Shown piece after piece: positions 24,306-35,988 of a stretch of 64,000 nt of DNA. The notes beneath the pieces were generated by a model that was not told the origin of the DNA, searched no databases, and saw nothing but the letters and a program-made list of their open reading frames with translations. Location of the stretch: contig NC_033558.1 in NCBI RefSeq assembly GCF_001680005.1, positions 278,501 through 342,500 on the forward strand, written 5' to 3'. This stretch comes from Plasmodium coatneyi. Its lineage: Eukaryota; Apicomplexa; Aconoidasida; Haemosporida; Plasmodiidae. Each line of letters begins with the position of its first letter. Position 1 is the stretch's first letter. The position numbers were made by a program, and so were the translations under genes.

Positions 24306-24584
24306 TCTAGATATGGAATGAAGAAGGGAGAAAAAGTACAACAGCGGTGCAAAACGGCACGGGCAAACACCACTCTTCGCACGCACAAACACACACACAT
24401 GATGCGCCGTCGACAAACTGACGCACGCGAATTGGGAGAAGTAGTAGTAGTCCCCCGTGGATATCCTCACGAGTGGGTCTTCACTTGGCTGTCACACCTT
24501 TTTTATTTTTTCGTTTTTAATACTTCCTTCTGAGCAGCTCTTGTTACTGCTTAACTCCTTGCCGACGTCTGCTTGGCAACCCCC
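24306..24584. other. Short convergent 3' gap
   Basis: Separates the PIG-T-like gene (+) and ARP6 (-). No feature is recognised. Confidence 0.3.
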
Positions 24585-27116
24585 CTAGGCACCCCTACCG
24601 TGGTTGAAGTACTGCTCCCTGGTTATCACGTTATAGTTGTAAATGTTGTGATCGCTCAGCCAGACGTAGGTACCAATGTAGTTGCTGTATAGACTATTCC
24701 GGTGAGAATAAATGTTAATCTCCCACTCGCTGGGGAACATAGCACGCAGCTCCTTGTACAATCTGTGTTTGAAATTCTTGAATTTAGTAGAACCTCCTGA
24801 GACGTATATCTGGGCAAGGAAGTACCTCTGGATTTCCTTAGGGAGTAATGAGATGCACCTGTAGATCAGCTCCACGATGCTGCAGTGTTCCACGTTTATG
24901 TCTTTCGGGTTAAAAAGAACCTCTGGAATTCCTATTCGTTCATTCGTTAAATTTATTATGTCGTTTCTGTTCTCCGTTTCTGTGTGCCTTCCCTTTACGC
25001 TAAGATCGTTTGGGAATGCTCTTCTATGGAGATCACCCTCGTGTTGACTACTTTCAGCGTTTCCGTCGTGGCACCTCTGATCGGGCTTACCCCCTTTTTC
25101 TTTACTCTGTTCTGGTTTCCCCATATCACTACCTTCCGAATAGTTGGCAAACTCCATCTGGTCATCGCAGTCGGAGTCCACATAAATGCAATCGTTGGAG
25201 CAGTTTGTCCTCAGCGTGTCGTACACTTCGCTGATCTCCCTCTTCGACGCGTTGTTGTAATCGATTAGCTTGTAACTGTAGAAGAGGTGCGGCTTCGTTC
25301 GCTTTTCCTTTTTGGGGGCACCACCTTTCGGAGCGAAATGACCCACAGTGGGGTTTTCCTCGTCTTTGCAACTGGAATTGACTTGCTCCAATTTGATTTT
25401 CCCCTTTCCGTGTCCCACCCCATAGGGTACCTCTCCCTCTACGGGTGCCCCGTTGGGGAGGCCGTTCTCAGAAGCGTCCTCTCCCTCGCCGGTTTGCCTC
25501 TTGAGATTCTCCTCTTCCCCCCGTGACTGTCCCTTCGTCTTGGCTGCCTCCTCCTTCAGTAGCAGCTCCTCCCGTGCACCCAGTTTGTCTGCAATTCGCT
25601 GCCGCTTAATCTCCTCCAGGCGTCTCTTCTCGTTCTCTAAATCCTGCTCATAGTCCAATGACACGTAGCAGGCCCTCTCCTTTATGTTTTCCACAAGCAG
25701 CTCATTATGTTCCAAATTCACGTGCTTGTAAGAGAGGACATTTTTCAGGTAAGTGTTTAAGATAGAAGCAGAAACCTTCGTCCTTAGAATGGCGTATTCA
25801 ATGAGCTTATACTCGATGTAGGGTAGCACATACGTGTGAGAGAACCCTACATCTACATACAAAGCGCAGGGATTCCTCAGAGATAAATTGTAGTTCCCGT
25901 TCAGGACTTCACTGTAGAAGCTGTCCACATAGGTGCTGCTAAAATAGCTTTGGAAGTTATGCAGGTCCCTAAAGTTGGGTTCATAGTACCTGTTCTGCAG
26001 ATCTATTTCGTCGGGTAGTAAAAAATTGGGGTCCTGGACGATGAAATTATTCCCTAAATAGTTGTTGCTCTGTAACGTGCGCACCACGCCATTATTGGAG
26101 AAATGCCCACCGCCACAATTGAAAAAGCGACCAAAGTGGTACTCCTGCCAGTTATCTCCTCGGAATCTTTCCTCCAGGTAAACTCGGTGGGTGTACTTAT
26201 TGTAACATTCGATGTTTTTTACGAAGAATTGTCTGTTCGTTAATACGCTGTTTTGGGCGGGAGGCTCATCCTGTTCAGGTGGTACATCGTTCTCCTGGGG
26301 GGTACTGCTACATGCATCGTGCGGCACGCCATTCTGCTCATTCTTAACCTCACTGAAGACGTCGCTGAGGCTGGAAATGCCCACTCCTACTCCTCCCTCT
26401 ACCTCCTCCTCTTCCCACTCGTCCTGCAATTCACCAGGTAGCCATTTATCTACCTCACCCTTCAAATGGGCATGATTATTAGGACAATTTCCATCTCCCT
26501 CCTCATTTACGTCATCCTTCGGACTGTTGTTCTTCCCCTTCATGGATTTACTTCCTCTCCTCCCCCTCTTGGATGACTCACCCTTCCTGCCCCTCGCACT
26601 ACGGTTGGAGAAAATTGGGGGGTTTAAAATATCATACTGTCCCAAGTTAAGTCCAATGAAAGAAAAAGGAAGCATCGTCTGAGAGGACACAACGACAATT
26701 TGATTAAAATTAAAGTATTCGAATAGAAGCTCTATAACTCCCTGTCTTATGTACGCTGGAGTGAGATAGGACTCCGTAATACATATAGCCATGTCTTTTA
26801 TTTTTAACCCAACAGTCTGCTTGCAAGAGAAAATTTTCTCCCAGATCTTCGTCTGCATTTCCAAATCCATTAGCAACCCATCCACATGGGGTCTGTGGCA
26901 GAAGTACTCACATATGCTGTGGCAGCTGTCACTTATGTGGATCATGTTTTTCTTTCTCACTTGTCCAACGCAATTGGGGACTATGAACTTGGGTTCTATT
27001 TCGCTACACTGGGAATCCTTTATCTGGGAATAGCATGGCAGGATGCCTCCCTTGATCAGCCCCCCTCCATTGTCTAATATAAGCTTGGGGACGTCGATGT
27101 TCACTGGAGCCGCCAT
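24585..27116 (-). CDS. ARP6: Actin-related protein ARP6-like
   Basis: A single-exon frame of 843 residues from ATG 27114-27116 to TAG at 24585. The N-terminus has the actin-fold phosphate-loop region (PKLILDNGGGLIKGG), then FIVPNCVGQVRKK and DGLLMDLEMQTKIWEKIF, typical of ARP6 (compare VIPNC... and WDVQRQVWDYLF). AICITESYLTPAYIRQGVIE corresponds to the NIIITEPYFNF block. The C-terminal part carries LTNERIGIPEVLFNPKDINV, LAQIYVSGGSTKFKNFKHRL and VITREQYF, the ARP6 version of subdomains 3 and 4. ARP6 is a nuclear subunit of the SWR1/SRCAP remodeller that deposits H2A.Z. About twice the usual length (about 400) because of charged inserts at roughly residues 165-300 and 490-690. Confidence 0.88.
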   Translation of the reverse strand: MAAPVNIDVPKLILDNGGGLIKGGILPCYSQIKDSQCSEIEPKFIVPNCVGQVRKKNMIHISDSCHSICEYFCHRPHVDGLLMDLEMQTKIWEKIFSCKQTVGLKIKDMAICITESYLTPAYIRQGVIELLFEYFNFNQIVVVSSQTMLPFSFIGLNLGQYDILNPPIFSNRSARGRKGESSKRGRRGSKSMKGKNNSPKDDVNEEGDGNCPNNHAHLKGEVDKWLPGELQDEWEEEEVEGGVGVGISSLSDVFSEVKNEQNGVPHDACSSTPQENDVPPEQDEPPAQNSVLTNRQFFVKNIECYNKYTHRVYLEERFRGDNWQEYHFGRFFNCGGGHFSNNGVVRTLQSNNYLGNNFIVQDPNFLLPDEIDLQNRYYEPNFRDLHNFQSYFSSTYVDSFYSEVLNGNYNLSLRNPCALYVDVGFSHTYVLPYIEYKLIEYAILRTKVSASILNTYLKNVLSYKHVNLEHNELLVENIKERACYVSLDYEQDLENEKRRLEEIKRQRIADKLGAREELLLKEEAAKTKGQSRGEEENLKRQTGEGEDASENGLPNGAPVEGEVPYGVGHGKGKIKLEQVNSSCKDEENPTVGHFAPKGGAPKKEKRTKPHLFYSYKLIDYNNASKREISEVYDTLRTNCSNDCIYVDSDCDDQMEFANYSEGSDMGKPEQSKEKGGKPDQRCHDGNAESSQHEGDLHRRAFPNDLSVKGRHTETENRNDIINLTNERIGIPEVLFNPKDINVEHCSIVELIYRCISLLPKEIQRYFLAQIYVSGGSTKFKNFKHRLYKELRAMFPSEWEINIYSHRNSLYSNYIGTYVWLSDHNIYNYNVITREQYFNHGRGA

Positions 27117-28654
27117 GGTTTCGGCTGTGCGGGTTAGAACGTGACGGGAAAATCCACAACGGGGTTACTCCCGCAAAAACAAACAAAAAAAAATATATAT
27201 ATATGACAGATTGGCTAGCTCGCCAACCGAGTAGCTACCTTGTTCGCACTACTCACTCACCCCCGTCTTCGCAGTCCCCCCATCACGCCGCCCCGAAATG
27301 GTTGGTTCGATCTTCACCCTTTATGTAGCTGTTAACCTACGCGCACCTTCCTCTGGGCACAAAAGTGGAGAGCATCAAGTCGGGGCCCCCATTCGGGTTA
27401 TCCTATACACATGTACTGTGAACCATATTAAGGAAAACGCCTCCTTGCCGCGAGCCGCTAGGCCTATATTTTTACAGTGTCATCAAGTTGGAGGTAATAA
27501 TTCCTTGGCGCTCCGCTGACCATCAAAGCTGCGCCATTGTGGAGAACCCATTAGGAGAGGACGCTCCGCAAACAACTATCCTGTTGCGGGCGGACCCTCC
27601 CCCAAAAAAAAAAAAAAATATATATATATATCACTTAAGCAAACATGATGGAAGTTACAACAAAATTGTGATATTTCCTTTTTTTCTTTTTTTTTTTTTT
27701 TTTTTTTTAGCTTGAAGAGACCACGTTAGATCACAGTTGTACCTTTCCATGGAGGTGCCTCCACTTTGACAAAATCGATTGAGGGAGAGTATTTTTTTTT
27801 TCCGACTCTTTGTGCAGGCACCTCCGATGCCAAGAGAGAAAAGCATCCACATATGTAAAGCATACCAGTGCATGCATTCACATGGACCAGTGGGAAGAAC
27901 CTCCCTACGCACACCCACCCGTCGCCCTCCTATGAAGAGCGGCTTCTCTCTTCTATTGCTACGTAGGAAGAACACCGCTGCCCTTCCCCACCAAGAACGA
28001 ATCACCATTTTGCTATTACATCACCCAATGGGGAGAAACAAACAAGTGTGGGTCTTCCCTTATGATACGCACGGCTAAGAAAAAGGTTAACTCTCCTAAG
28101 GAAAGCTCCGTATGCATGTACTTAAAAGTTGGAACCATCGCGACAAAGGAATGTGCTTAACGTTGAGACACATGCACATCTGTTCCAAACGTACAGTCGT
28201 GACCAAGTCACCTTTTGATACTCTCCCATTCGGACTGCAACCGCTTCTCCGGCGCATCTACGTTAGAAAAAGTGAATGTAGCAACAGGGGAAGCAAAAAA
28301 AAAAAAAAAATTACAGGTACTATCCCGTACGGGAAATATATAAATGTGCGTAACATCAAGGAAAAAAAAAAAAAAAAATTGAAAAAACCAACGCGTCAAT
28401 CCAGTCATCAAAAGGAATATAGCGAAATAAAAAAAAAAAAAAAAAATGAACAACGCGCAGCCTAACTCTGGAGCGTTCTGGTGCCCCTCCATGGATTTCC
28501 CCAACTTAGACACTTTTTTTGTTTTTTTTTTTCGGTAAAGCTGGACGTTTGGGCGAGCAGAGACGAGGGGAAGTCAGGCTTGGCCCCCCCAAAAGGACTC
28601 ACCCAAAAGGACTCACCCAAAAGGATACCTCCCAATTTACCCCTTTTCACCACC
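27117..28654. other. Intergenic region, ARP6 promoter side to NEK4 3' end
   Basis: 1.5 kb without a supported gene. It holds T and A homopolymers, short TA repeats (atatatatata near 27191 and 27619), and a short three-copy direct repeat of aaaggactcacccaa at about 28593-28624. The ARP6 promoter should lie near its left edge. Confidence 0.4.
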
Positions 28655-30400
28655 TTACGCGTCGACGACATCCAGGAGCAACGTCTTAACCTCCTGCTCA
28701 TTTGCACCCGACCCTTCATTTTCAGTCGCGGGTTTTTCCTTTAAAGGCCTTTTCATGTTTTGCTTCTCCCGAATTTTCTCCTCAATCAGCAATTTTAGTT
28801 GTCTCTGCGTGGTGCGGACGAGAGGTGGACACGGTGTGGACGGGGTGTGCGTGGAGTAGATAATAATGTTGATACGGTGTTGACATGACTTGTAGGCGTT
28901 TGTGTGTCCCCCCCATTTCACCTGAACAATGTCGGACACCAACAACTGCTGCACTGTGGCTCGGTAGCTGGGCTCCCGGATCAACATGCTCTTGTAAATG
29001 TTGTTAAGCTCCTTCGAGTATATATTCGGCAGGTCTGGGATCTGCCACAAGTAAACGCATGAGGGGGAGAAAAAAACGGAGTGGGTGTGAAGAAGTGGAC
29101 GGAGGAAGAAGCGGCTCATAATGCTCTCCTACGCGATTCACACATAGAAACGAGTCGAATGAGCCAAGTTCGTTGCGCCCAGTGGGGCATCGCCTCGAAG
29201 CACCTACAGGGGCATATCTGATGTTGTAGCAGAGCTGCTGAATCCCCTTGGTGGAGTGGAAAGGAGTGCGGAACGTGGCCAACTCATAAATGAGGCAACC
29301 TGTTGCCCAAACATCAGAGGGCCAGCTGTACTTTTTGTCTTTACACAACTCTGGGCTTAAGTAGTAGGGCGTCCCTATCAGGGTGTTGGCGTAGTCCAGG
29401 GTGTTTTCCAGGACCTTCGAAATGCCAAAGTCGCAAAGCCGCACTCGCTTGTCGTTGTCGATTAGGATGTTCAGTGACTTCATGTCTGTCACGGGGGTGA
29501 ATGTGGATGTGCCAAAGTGTACTCTTGTCGACTGCTTATTTGGAGTGTACTCTTGTAAGCATGTTTCACTAGCTTCACCCACGCGTTCGCCTTACCCCTG
29601 TGCAGTATATGGTTCGAGTGCAGGAACTTGAGCGCCGTCAAAATTTGAGTCAGCCATATCAGGATGCGCGTTTCCTTTATGGGTGTGTTCTGCTTCTTCT
29701 TGTTCTGTATGTAATGGTAGAGGTCTCCGCCTTGGGTGGGTGGATGTCGTCAGAAGGATAGGAAAAAAAAGAAAAAAAGAGAGAGAAAGAGGGGAAGCAA
29801 AAGAGAGATATGCTTACAGTTCACATGAACCTTAATTATATTCCCCCCAGTTCTCGACTGGACTCACCTTTGCAGTGCTTCATGACAATTCTTAGTGTGT
29901 CCCCCTCTATGTAGCTTTCGATATACTTTACGATGAAGGGGTGGTTCAGCTTGGACAGCAACTACGGAGGGTGCATACAAAAATACACGTGCACATAGGT
30001 ATGTATTAATTTGGGGGGGTAGACACTAGCACATATGCACACACAGGCGTTTTTACGTCGGTTCATTCTCAACTCCCGCTTTGCCTCTCTCCGCGACGCT
30101 ACCTCCACCTCCTTCAAGCACTGCCTTTTTTCCTTTGGGGTCATCTGAGATATGTTAATTATTTTCATCACGTAGCTTTTGGGGGAGAAAGACGGAAGGG
30201 GCGAAAGGCTCGGTGAGCAGAATATCGGAGAAGTACACAGTGGACGATTCAGTGGCAGGTCCGGCTACTACGCATGGCGGGCATCTTCACTTTTGGTCCT
30301 GCCCACACCACACTTACTGGTCATTCTTCTTGTCGCGCACAAGAATCGTATTCCCGTAGTTCCCTTTCCCTATGTCCCTGATCTTCTCATACTTGTTCAT
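28655..30400 (-). CDS. NEK4: NIMA-related protein kinase NEK4
   Basis: Seven exons, all GT/AG and in phase: 30400-30318, 30175-30103, 29961-29868, 29730-29596, 29485-29208, 29041-28922, 28804-28655, giving 310 residues. The kinase domain fills most of the protein: glycine loop GKGNYG (11-16), VAIK-type lysine in YVMKI (K32), catalytic HRDMKSLNI (127-135), DFG (147-149), then GTPYYLSPELCKDKKYSWPS and DVWATGCLIYELATFRTPFH. The C-terminal helix is RQLKLLIEEKIREKQNMK. The sequence is nearly that of P. falciparum NEK4 as I recall it, including the SLNI and YYLSPEL motifs. NEK4 is a gametocyte kinase required for pre-meiotic DNA replication in the zygote and ookinete maturation. The short terminal tail is normal for this kinase. 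Confidence 0.96.
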
Positions 30401-31686
30401 TTTTGGGGGTTGGTGTTGGTTCCTTTTAGGGGGGCACAGAGCTCAACAACTACGTGTTGTCCTTTTTTGTAATTACTTTTTTTTTTTTTTTTTTTTTTTT
30501 TGCTACGCCACTTCGTCTACTTTCTGTGTTTTGAGAAACGAGGGCGTGCTGAGCTGAGGTGCTATTTCGTTTTGGACACCGGGGAGGACTACGAACCAAT
30601 GTGGGGGAGGGACCCATTTAGTGGAAAAGCCATGTAAACGCAGAAGTGTTAATGTCTACGTGGAGGTAGGTTCTTTCCGCCTGGAAAGGCACACACGCAT
30701 ACCAGCGCCAAACGGAAAAGATCCCCGTGGTCCTGCGGAAGACGCTTCGTTAATCTGCGCACTTGACCTGTCCTTACGCTGACATTCGGCTGGGGGGTGA
30801 ATTCCCTTCCTTCGCTTGGTTGCGCGTTTGACTTCTCGCTTGACTGCTCACTTTGTTGCTTTCTTTTTCGTTGCCTTTGCTACGTTGCGTCGTTTCGGCT
30901 TGGGGGCCGCCTCCTTACGCAGCGTTGTTGCGCCATTTTCCGACTACGTATGTGCGCAGAACGGGGGGTGCATATACGCCTGGGCATACACGTGACATAC
31001 ACATGGGAGTGTTTTTTTTTTTTTTTTTCTTGCCAGACCAATCAACCTGAGGGTAACACCCTATAGAACAGGTGTACGTACTAATGGGAATCCCCCTCCA
31101 TTTTTTGAACTTTTTTTTTTTTTTTTTTTTTTATTTTCCCGCGCTGTGATGTTTGGCTAGTCGCGATGCGGTTCGGTTTTATGCAGGTCGTTTTGACTTA
31201 CCTGGCCACCGTTGAACTTCGCACCTTTTTGTTCCCATGTTTGTTGCCCTTCCTTTCGCGCGTGCACATGGGCCCCACGTCACGCCCAAAACGACGTGCC
31301 TAAAACCGCGCTGCACCTCTTCATCGTGTAACTCAGTCATCTCATTTTTCCTTCCTTTTTTTTTTTTTTTTCGAGGGCCTTCACTGATTGGCACTTTGTA
31401 AAAAATTATTCCCCTCTTCGGTTTGGCGTGGCGTCACAGTATGCCATAGGATGCATACAATATATATATATGTATGTATATATATATATATTTTTTTTTT
31501 TTCTTTTCACCCCACCTTATATCGTTGGCGCGTGTATACCTATGCCAGTTTCTCACCCTGGAAAGGGAAACCTTGTGTCGCAGTTTAACCCATTATCACA
31601 TTAGGCTCCTTGGATCTCACCTCACCGCTTGCGAAGAAACCTAATGCAGATGAGTCCCCCAGCAAGTGCCTTCCTCGCTTAACAAG
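30401..31686. promoter_or_regulatory. Divergent promoter region (NEK4 / membrane protein)
   Basis: 1.3 kb between divergent genes with T runs near 30478-30501, 31012-31028 and 31110-31132 and an alternating TA/TG tract at about 31459-31490. No gene is supported. Confidence 0.45.
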
Positions 31687-32667
31687 ATGAGCCGAAATGT
31701 GTTTGGGAAACTGACTGGGGGGTGAGAACAGGAGAAAAAAAGAAATAGAGAAAAGGACAAACGTGACCCGGTGTGCCATTCGCCTGGCCGTGAGTTGCCC
31801 CCCCACCCGTTGGCAACCAACCCACAACCCATTTTTTTACCACCCTCTTTCCACTGCAGGATCGGCCCCCACCTGTGGCAAAGCAATGCCCTAGCCCTGA
31901 ACACGTACAAGACCTACTCATCGGTAAGGCAAATAGATCCCCTCAGCTGGAGGATGGAAGCGGCACAAAGTTTAGCAGTTGCGACGTGGCGAAGCAGCTG
32001 TGCGGAGTCCAAGTTCTTCCCCCCGTGGCATATCTTCCCCACACCCACACGCGCACCTCTTCCCTCTTTTCTTTCTTTCAGGCCATGGGTTGTCTCATCC
32101 AAAGGTACGGAACCACCAATTCGGTGAGCAGACCCATTGGGAGGGACAAAAAGGAAGTGTACAAGTACTACAGCGAAAGGTTACGGGATGACATTGGCCC
32201 CCTCAAACTTATGAGAAGCTTGCCTGCCCTAAACCACTACGTCAGCCTCCTCGACATGACAAAATTTACGATCAAATATATTTTGAGTTATCGCTTCTTT
32301 TTCATTTACATGGCCCGGACGACGTTTCAGGTAGGCCCTCCGCCACAGCGTGTGCACGCTCATTCACGATCATGCATTTTTTTTGCAATTGCCTGAACGG
32401 TTGAGGGAAATGCATACCAATCGACAACGAATTCTGCCTCCCCCATTTTGACCACCCCATTTTTGCTTCCCCCCCTTTTAGGCTGTCCGGCCACTGATGG
32501 CCTTCTGCGTCTTTGGCGAGCTCATGAAGCTGATCCTGGCCACCATGACGAGTGGCGTGTTCGCCTTTTTCTTTTCTTTCGTCCTTGCGTTTGAAGTGCT
32601 CTACTTTTTCCTACAGTGCTACATTTCCTACACTTTCTTGACCATGTTTTTCGACGTCATGTTTTGA
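31687..32667 (+). CDS. Small multi-pass membrane protein of unknown function, four exons
   Basis: Reconstructed exons 31687-31721, 31860-31923, 32082-32330 and 32482-32667 have canonical borders (GGTGAG, GTAAGG, GTAGGC donors; CTGCAG, TTTCAG, TTTTAG acceptors) and compatible phases, giving 177 residues. The N-terminus is MSRNVFGKLTGGIGPHLWQS and the middle includes YKYYSERLRDDIGPLKLM. From about residue 90 the protein is hydrophobic, with three or four membrane segments: YILSYRFFFIYMA, LMAFCVFGELMKLILATM and FAFFFSFVLAFEVLYFFLQ. I do not recognise the family. The exon structure is inferred only from splice sites and frame. Confidence 0.7.
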
Positions 32668-33205
32668 TGGGCGGGAAGTCGGTGGTTTGGCAACGTAACG
32701 ACACGTAACGACACGTAACGATACGTAACTACCCATCCTTCTAACCGCATAACCTTAACCTTTTGAATTTTTTTTTTTTTCTTTTCTAAAGGGGCGAGTG
32801 TTACACTCCCTTGTGGCACAAGTGGTGCCCCCAAATTGGCTGTTCAATTGGGCACTCGTTTAAGTTGAAAAGGCGAAGTTGAAGAAAGACGAAGGGGTGT
32901 GCACTCACCTGCGTAGCAGTACCGTCGCTCATGGCTTCGACCGCACCAGGTGAGTGTGTCCGTCCCGATCAGAGGCGCTTCCCAACATGTCTCCACCGTG
33001 ACATAAAAATTAAAAAAAAAAAAATAATGACTTGACGTGGTGAAGTGATAATAAAATTGGCGTGTGAATTGGTCGACGCCGTTTTCCCCTCGAGGGAAGA
33101 AACAACCTTGGTGAGACCACACATGCAAAAGTAACAACCGCAAACTGGCAACAACTTTACGCACATGCACGCATACATCATGTGCATCCACACAAAAGAC
33201 GATTG
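32668..33205. other. Convergent intergenic region
   Basis: Includes three near-perfect cacgtaacga units near 32691-32725 and T/A tracts. No gene is seen. Confidence 0.3.
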
Positions 33206-33757
33206 CTATAGGTAAATGCCTCCACCCCCGAGTGTTCCTGGCTGGGGCATAGAATTCTTCTTCTCCTCTTTTTCCTGCGCCAACACAGGAACAACCTCAC
33301 TGCAGACCTTGCCATTAGCATCACTCTCCATTAACGCATCCTTCTCATCTGAATCAGTCATGTACTCATCGCCCATCTGACTGGCAAGCGTATGAGCAAT
33401 TCCCTCGCGCTGATTCGTCTTCCCCGTGCATACCACTGGGGCAGCTATCACATTTGTTTGATCCACAGCAGGGTGATCATCCAATATCCGTATCTTGTCT
33501 TTAATTATGCGCAGCCGTTCCTCCTTCCTACATAAAGAAAATCTATTCTCATTCAGTGCCATGAGGAGATCCTGATCTGCACCTTCCGGATCGAACTTTT
33601 TAATTTCATCATTTGATCGTTTCAAATGGTAAATAGAATTCTCTACCTCCTTCTCTAAGTCTTTTAGTATATTCACATCATCTGGTAGTTTGACTTCGTT
33701 AAAGTCCAGGTGGAATTCGCAGCTCGTGTGCTTCGTTTTCAACCTTATCTCGACCAT
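33206..33757 (-). CDS. Unknown charged coiled-coil protein, 183 aa
   Basis: Single-exon frame from the first ATG (33755-33757, MVEIRLKTKHTSCEFHLDFN) to the stop at 33206. Residues 1-25 look like a strand-rich start; residues 28-90 form heptad-like helices (LEKEVENSIYHLKRSNDEIK; RFSLCRKEERLRIIKDKI). The C-terminal half is acidic and disordered (YMTDSDEKDALMESD) and ends GGGGIYL. No TM or signal peptide. It could be a small cytosolic or kinetochore/BLOC-type coiled coil, but there is no specific motif. Confidence 0.65.
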   Translation of the reverse strand: MVEIRLKTKHTSCEFHLDFNEVKLPDDVNILKDLEKEVENSIYHLKRSNDEIKKFDPEGADQDLLMALNENRFSLCRKEERLRIIKDKIRILDDHPAVDQTNVIAAPVVCTGKTNQREGIAHTLASQMGDEYMTDSDEKDALMESDANGKVCSEVVPVLAQEKEEKKNSMPQPGTLGGGGIYL

Positions 33758-34994
33758 TTTGGGGATGTAGCTCAGTGGACACCTCAAGTTTGGAGGAGTT
33801 AGTCGCGCCTACAAGGGTAACAACTTAGGGGTACATCACACCGCCTCTACTGCATGCGCCTCCGGGTTCGAAAAATGGAAAAGTAAAAAAATGCTCCTAT
33901 GCTAAAGCGAACAGTTCATGCGACGACGTGGAGGGGGTTATTCTCCTACCAAGGGGCCAAAGGTACGCCTATTCTCATCATGTTAAGGGAAAAAAGGCTG
34001 GCTAACGAGGCACAACTGCGGAGTGAGCAGCGTTTCCTCTTTGCTATAACATTTCACCTAGCAGTGATATTATGGTTAAACAAATTGGTGCTACTAGGAC
34101 CAGGTCGCTAAAATTTTTTTTTTTTTTTTTTTTTTGTGCTAATCAAATTATACAAATTGGTCGGGTGAAACTGTCCCCAAAAGTGCATAACCCAAAGGAA
34201 GCAAAAAACGGGTGAATCAAAAGGGCGAAGAACTGGAAACTTTGGCCATTTTGTCTTGCCCAACACTCTCCTTTTTACGTGCGCTTCTTTTTTAAAAGCC
34301 AATTTTTTCATTTTCAGGTGTCACAGTACAACTTGGAAGGCGATGTTAACACACCGCTCCTTCCCACTTCGATGGTGTTTTAATACTTCCTTTGCAAGAA
34401 AAAAAAAAAAAAAACATAAAAGAGAGAGTAAAATGAAAACAGGTGTAAATAGCCACTAAATAAAACAGTGTCCTCGTGAAAAACGTGTTCCAGGCCGCTT
34501 ACAATTCGCGTAGGGCGTATCAACAACGGGACAACTCCTTCTTTCGTACCCCTGCGGGATTCCCCCTCTCCGCTATCCGCTTTTTCGCCGCGTGGCCATT
34601 TTACGGTTTTCCCATATCTCACCTTTTGCAATTCCTACCCCCAGGGGCCAAATAAACGCTGCGCATTTTCGAAGCTGCAAAAAGGGCAATTCTCTCCCAA
34701 AGCTAAAATGCACCAATTTGTGTGCACCATCCACCACATATAGGGGAAAACCCCCAAAAATGGAAAAAAAGAAAAAGGAAGCAAAAAAAAAATCAAGTAA
34801 TGAATAAATGAACCAATCAAGCAGACAGGAAGGCACCACATCATGTGCCAAATTTTAAATCATTCCGCCGTGCCAGTTGACATAACCTCGGAATCGGCTA
34901 CAAAACGAGCGCCACAGCAGGATGACGGAGCGACATACAGCCCAATCCGTATACACCCCCCTGAACACACGCATACCACACGTTTGTGGCTCGC
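33758..34994. other. Intergenic region without a supported gene
   Basis: 1.2 kb with a T run near 34111-34134 and A runs near 34400-34414. Open frames here are short and unrelated to anything I recognise. A tRNA-like start (ggggatgtagctcagtgg, 33771-33788) is discussed under rejected items. Confidence 0.35.
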
Positions 34995-35988
34995 CTACTC
35001 TTCACTTTTAAACATAGACTCCTCAACCGTGGTGCTGCTGGGGGCCGCGTTTTTGCCAACCTCCTGCCCTTGCGCGTACACCTCGTCCACCCAGTTCTTG
35101 TAGTCGGATGCGCTCATCAACTCCAAGTTGTGTCCTTCCTCTACTATCTCGACTCGGCAGTTTTGCCTATTGATCGACTCTACAAGTTCTAAAGTCTTGC
35201 TTAGGTTCCGTTTAGTATCCTTCGTGGAGTGGACAAATATGATGTATGGGTAGTCGCCTATGTTTATAGTCTTCCTTATCTTCGAGGAAAAGATGTTTTC
35301 TTGCACGGGGGATACTAACACCTGAGATGGGGTATGGAAGGGGGGAGAAACATCAACATGAGTGGACGGACAAGCTACCAACGGTGCTGGAAAATCGGAT
35401 CGGGGGATACATATCTCCACCGTTAATTTTTTAATTCCGTTCGTATAGAAGTGACACATATCAGCAGGTAGAGTTGCCTTTTGGCGGGTGATGGTGGTGA
35501 TGCGCCTAATCGGTGGTCACTTTCCCTTTAACGCGTTGCCGCTTCGCCCCATTCCCCCTCTTTGTTACCATCGGAATGCGTGCGCCAGACAGGTGCATGG
35601 CCAAAATGCACCCGAACTGATACCCCACAATGACATTCGGCTTCAGCGTATCGAACAGCTTGTTGGCCTTCCCCAAACAACGGCGATACAAAATCTCGTA
35701 AATAATCGTCGAGGCAATAAAAAAAATACCCATTGTAACGAAAAAGCATGGCATAATTAGCATGTAGATATGTGGGATGTTTGTAAAAAGTAAATGAAAT
35801 ATGAGGAAAATACAACACAAGCACAATAAGTATATGACGACTAGGATTATAATGTCCACAACTCTTGACTTGTCCTTAGAAGAAATTACGTTATCCTTCC
35901 CGTAATTCTCTTCCAATAGTTTTCTAATTTTTTTCGTTTTAGTATCTTCGTAAATGTGAAGATACAGGATCTTTATTGGTTCTTCCAT
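34995..35988 (-). CDS. Membrane-inserted alpha/beta-hydrolase-like pseudoenzyme, paralogue A
   Basis: Two exons, 35988-35569 and 35321-34995, phase 0, 248 residues. The N-terminus (MEEPIKILYLHIYEDTKTKK) is a strand-helix unit. Residues about 45-70 and 72-99 are membrane segments (VDIIILVVIYLLCLCCIFLI; IYMLIMPCFFVTMGIFFIAS). A hydrolase-type elbow follows: FDTLKPNVIVGYQFGCILAM, with Gln124 where GxSxG has serine. Exon 2 gives VLVSP, then YPYIIFVHSTKD (D175 at the acid position) and VEIVEEGHN (H204 at the histidine position). So the fold looks like an alpha/beta hydrolase of the YqiA/RBBP9 kind with a membrane hairpin inserted before the elbow and no nucleophile. The protein ends in a short acidic tail. 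It is divergent from paralogue B. The first ATG in frame is at 35988. Confidence 0.75.

Noticed and set aside
28655..30400. NEK4 as a fragmented pseudogene
   Set aside because: All breaks are explained by six in-phase GT/AG introns and every kinase motif is present.
30965..31140. Intergenic T tracts as terminators
   Set aside because: T runs of this length occur throughout the window regardless of gene ends; Plasmodium genes use polyadenylation, not T-run termination by RNA polymerase II.
33771..33896. tRNA-like start ggggatgtagctcagtgg followed later by gggttcgaa
   Set aside because: The spacing is about 120 bases, no acceptor-stem complement (catcccc) follows, and the T stem does not pair. 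The first part also overlaps the start of a protein-coding gene on the other strand.
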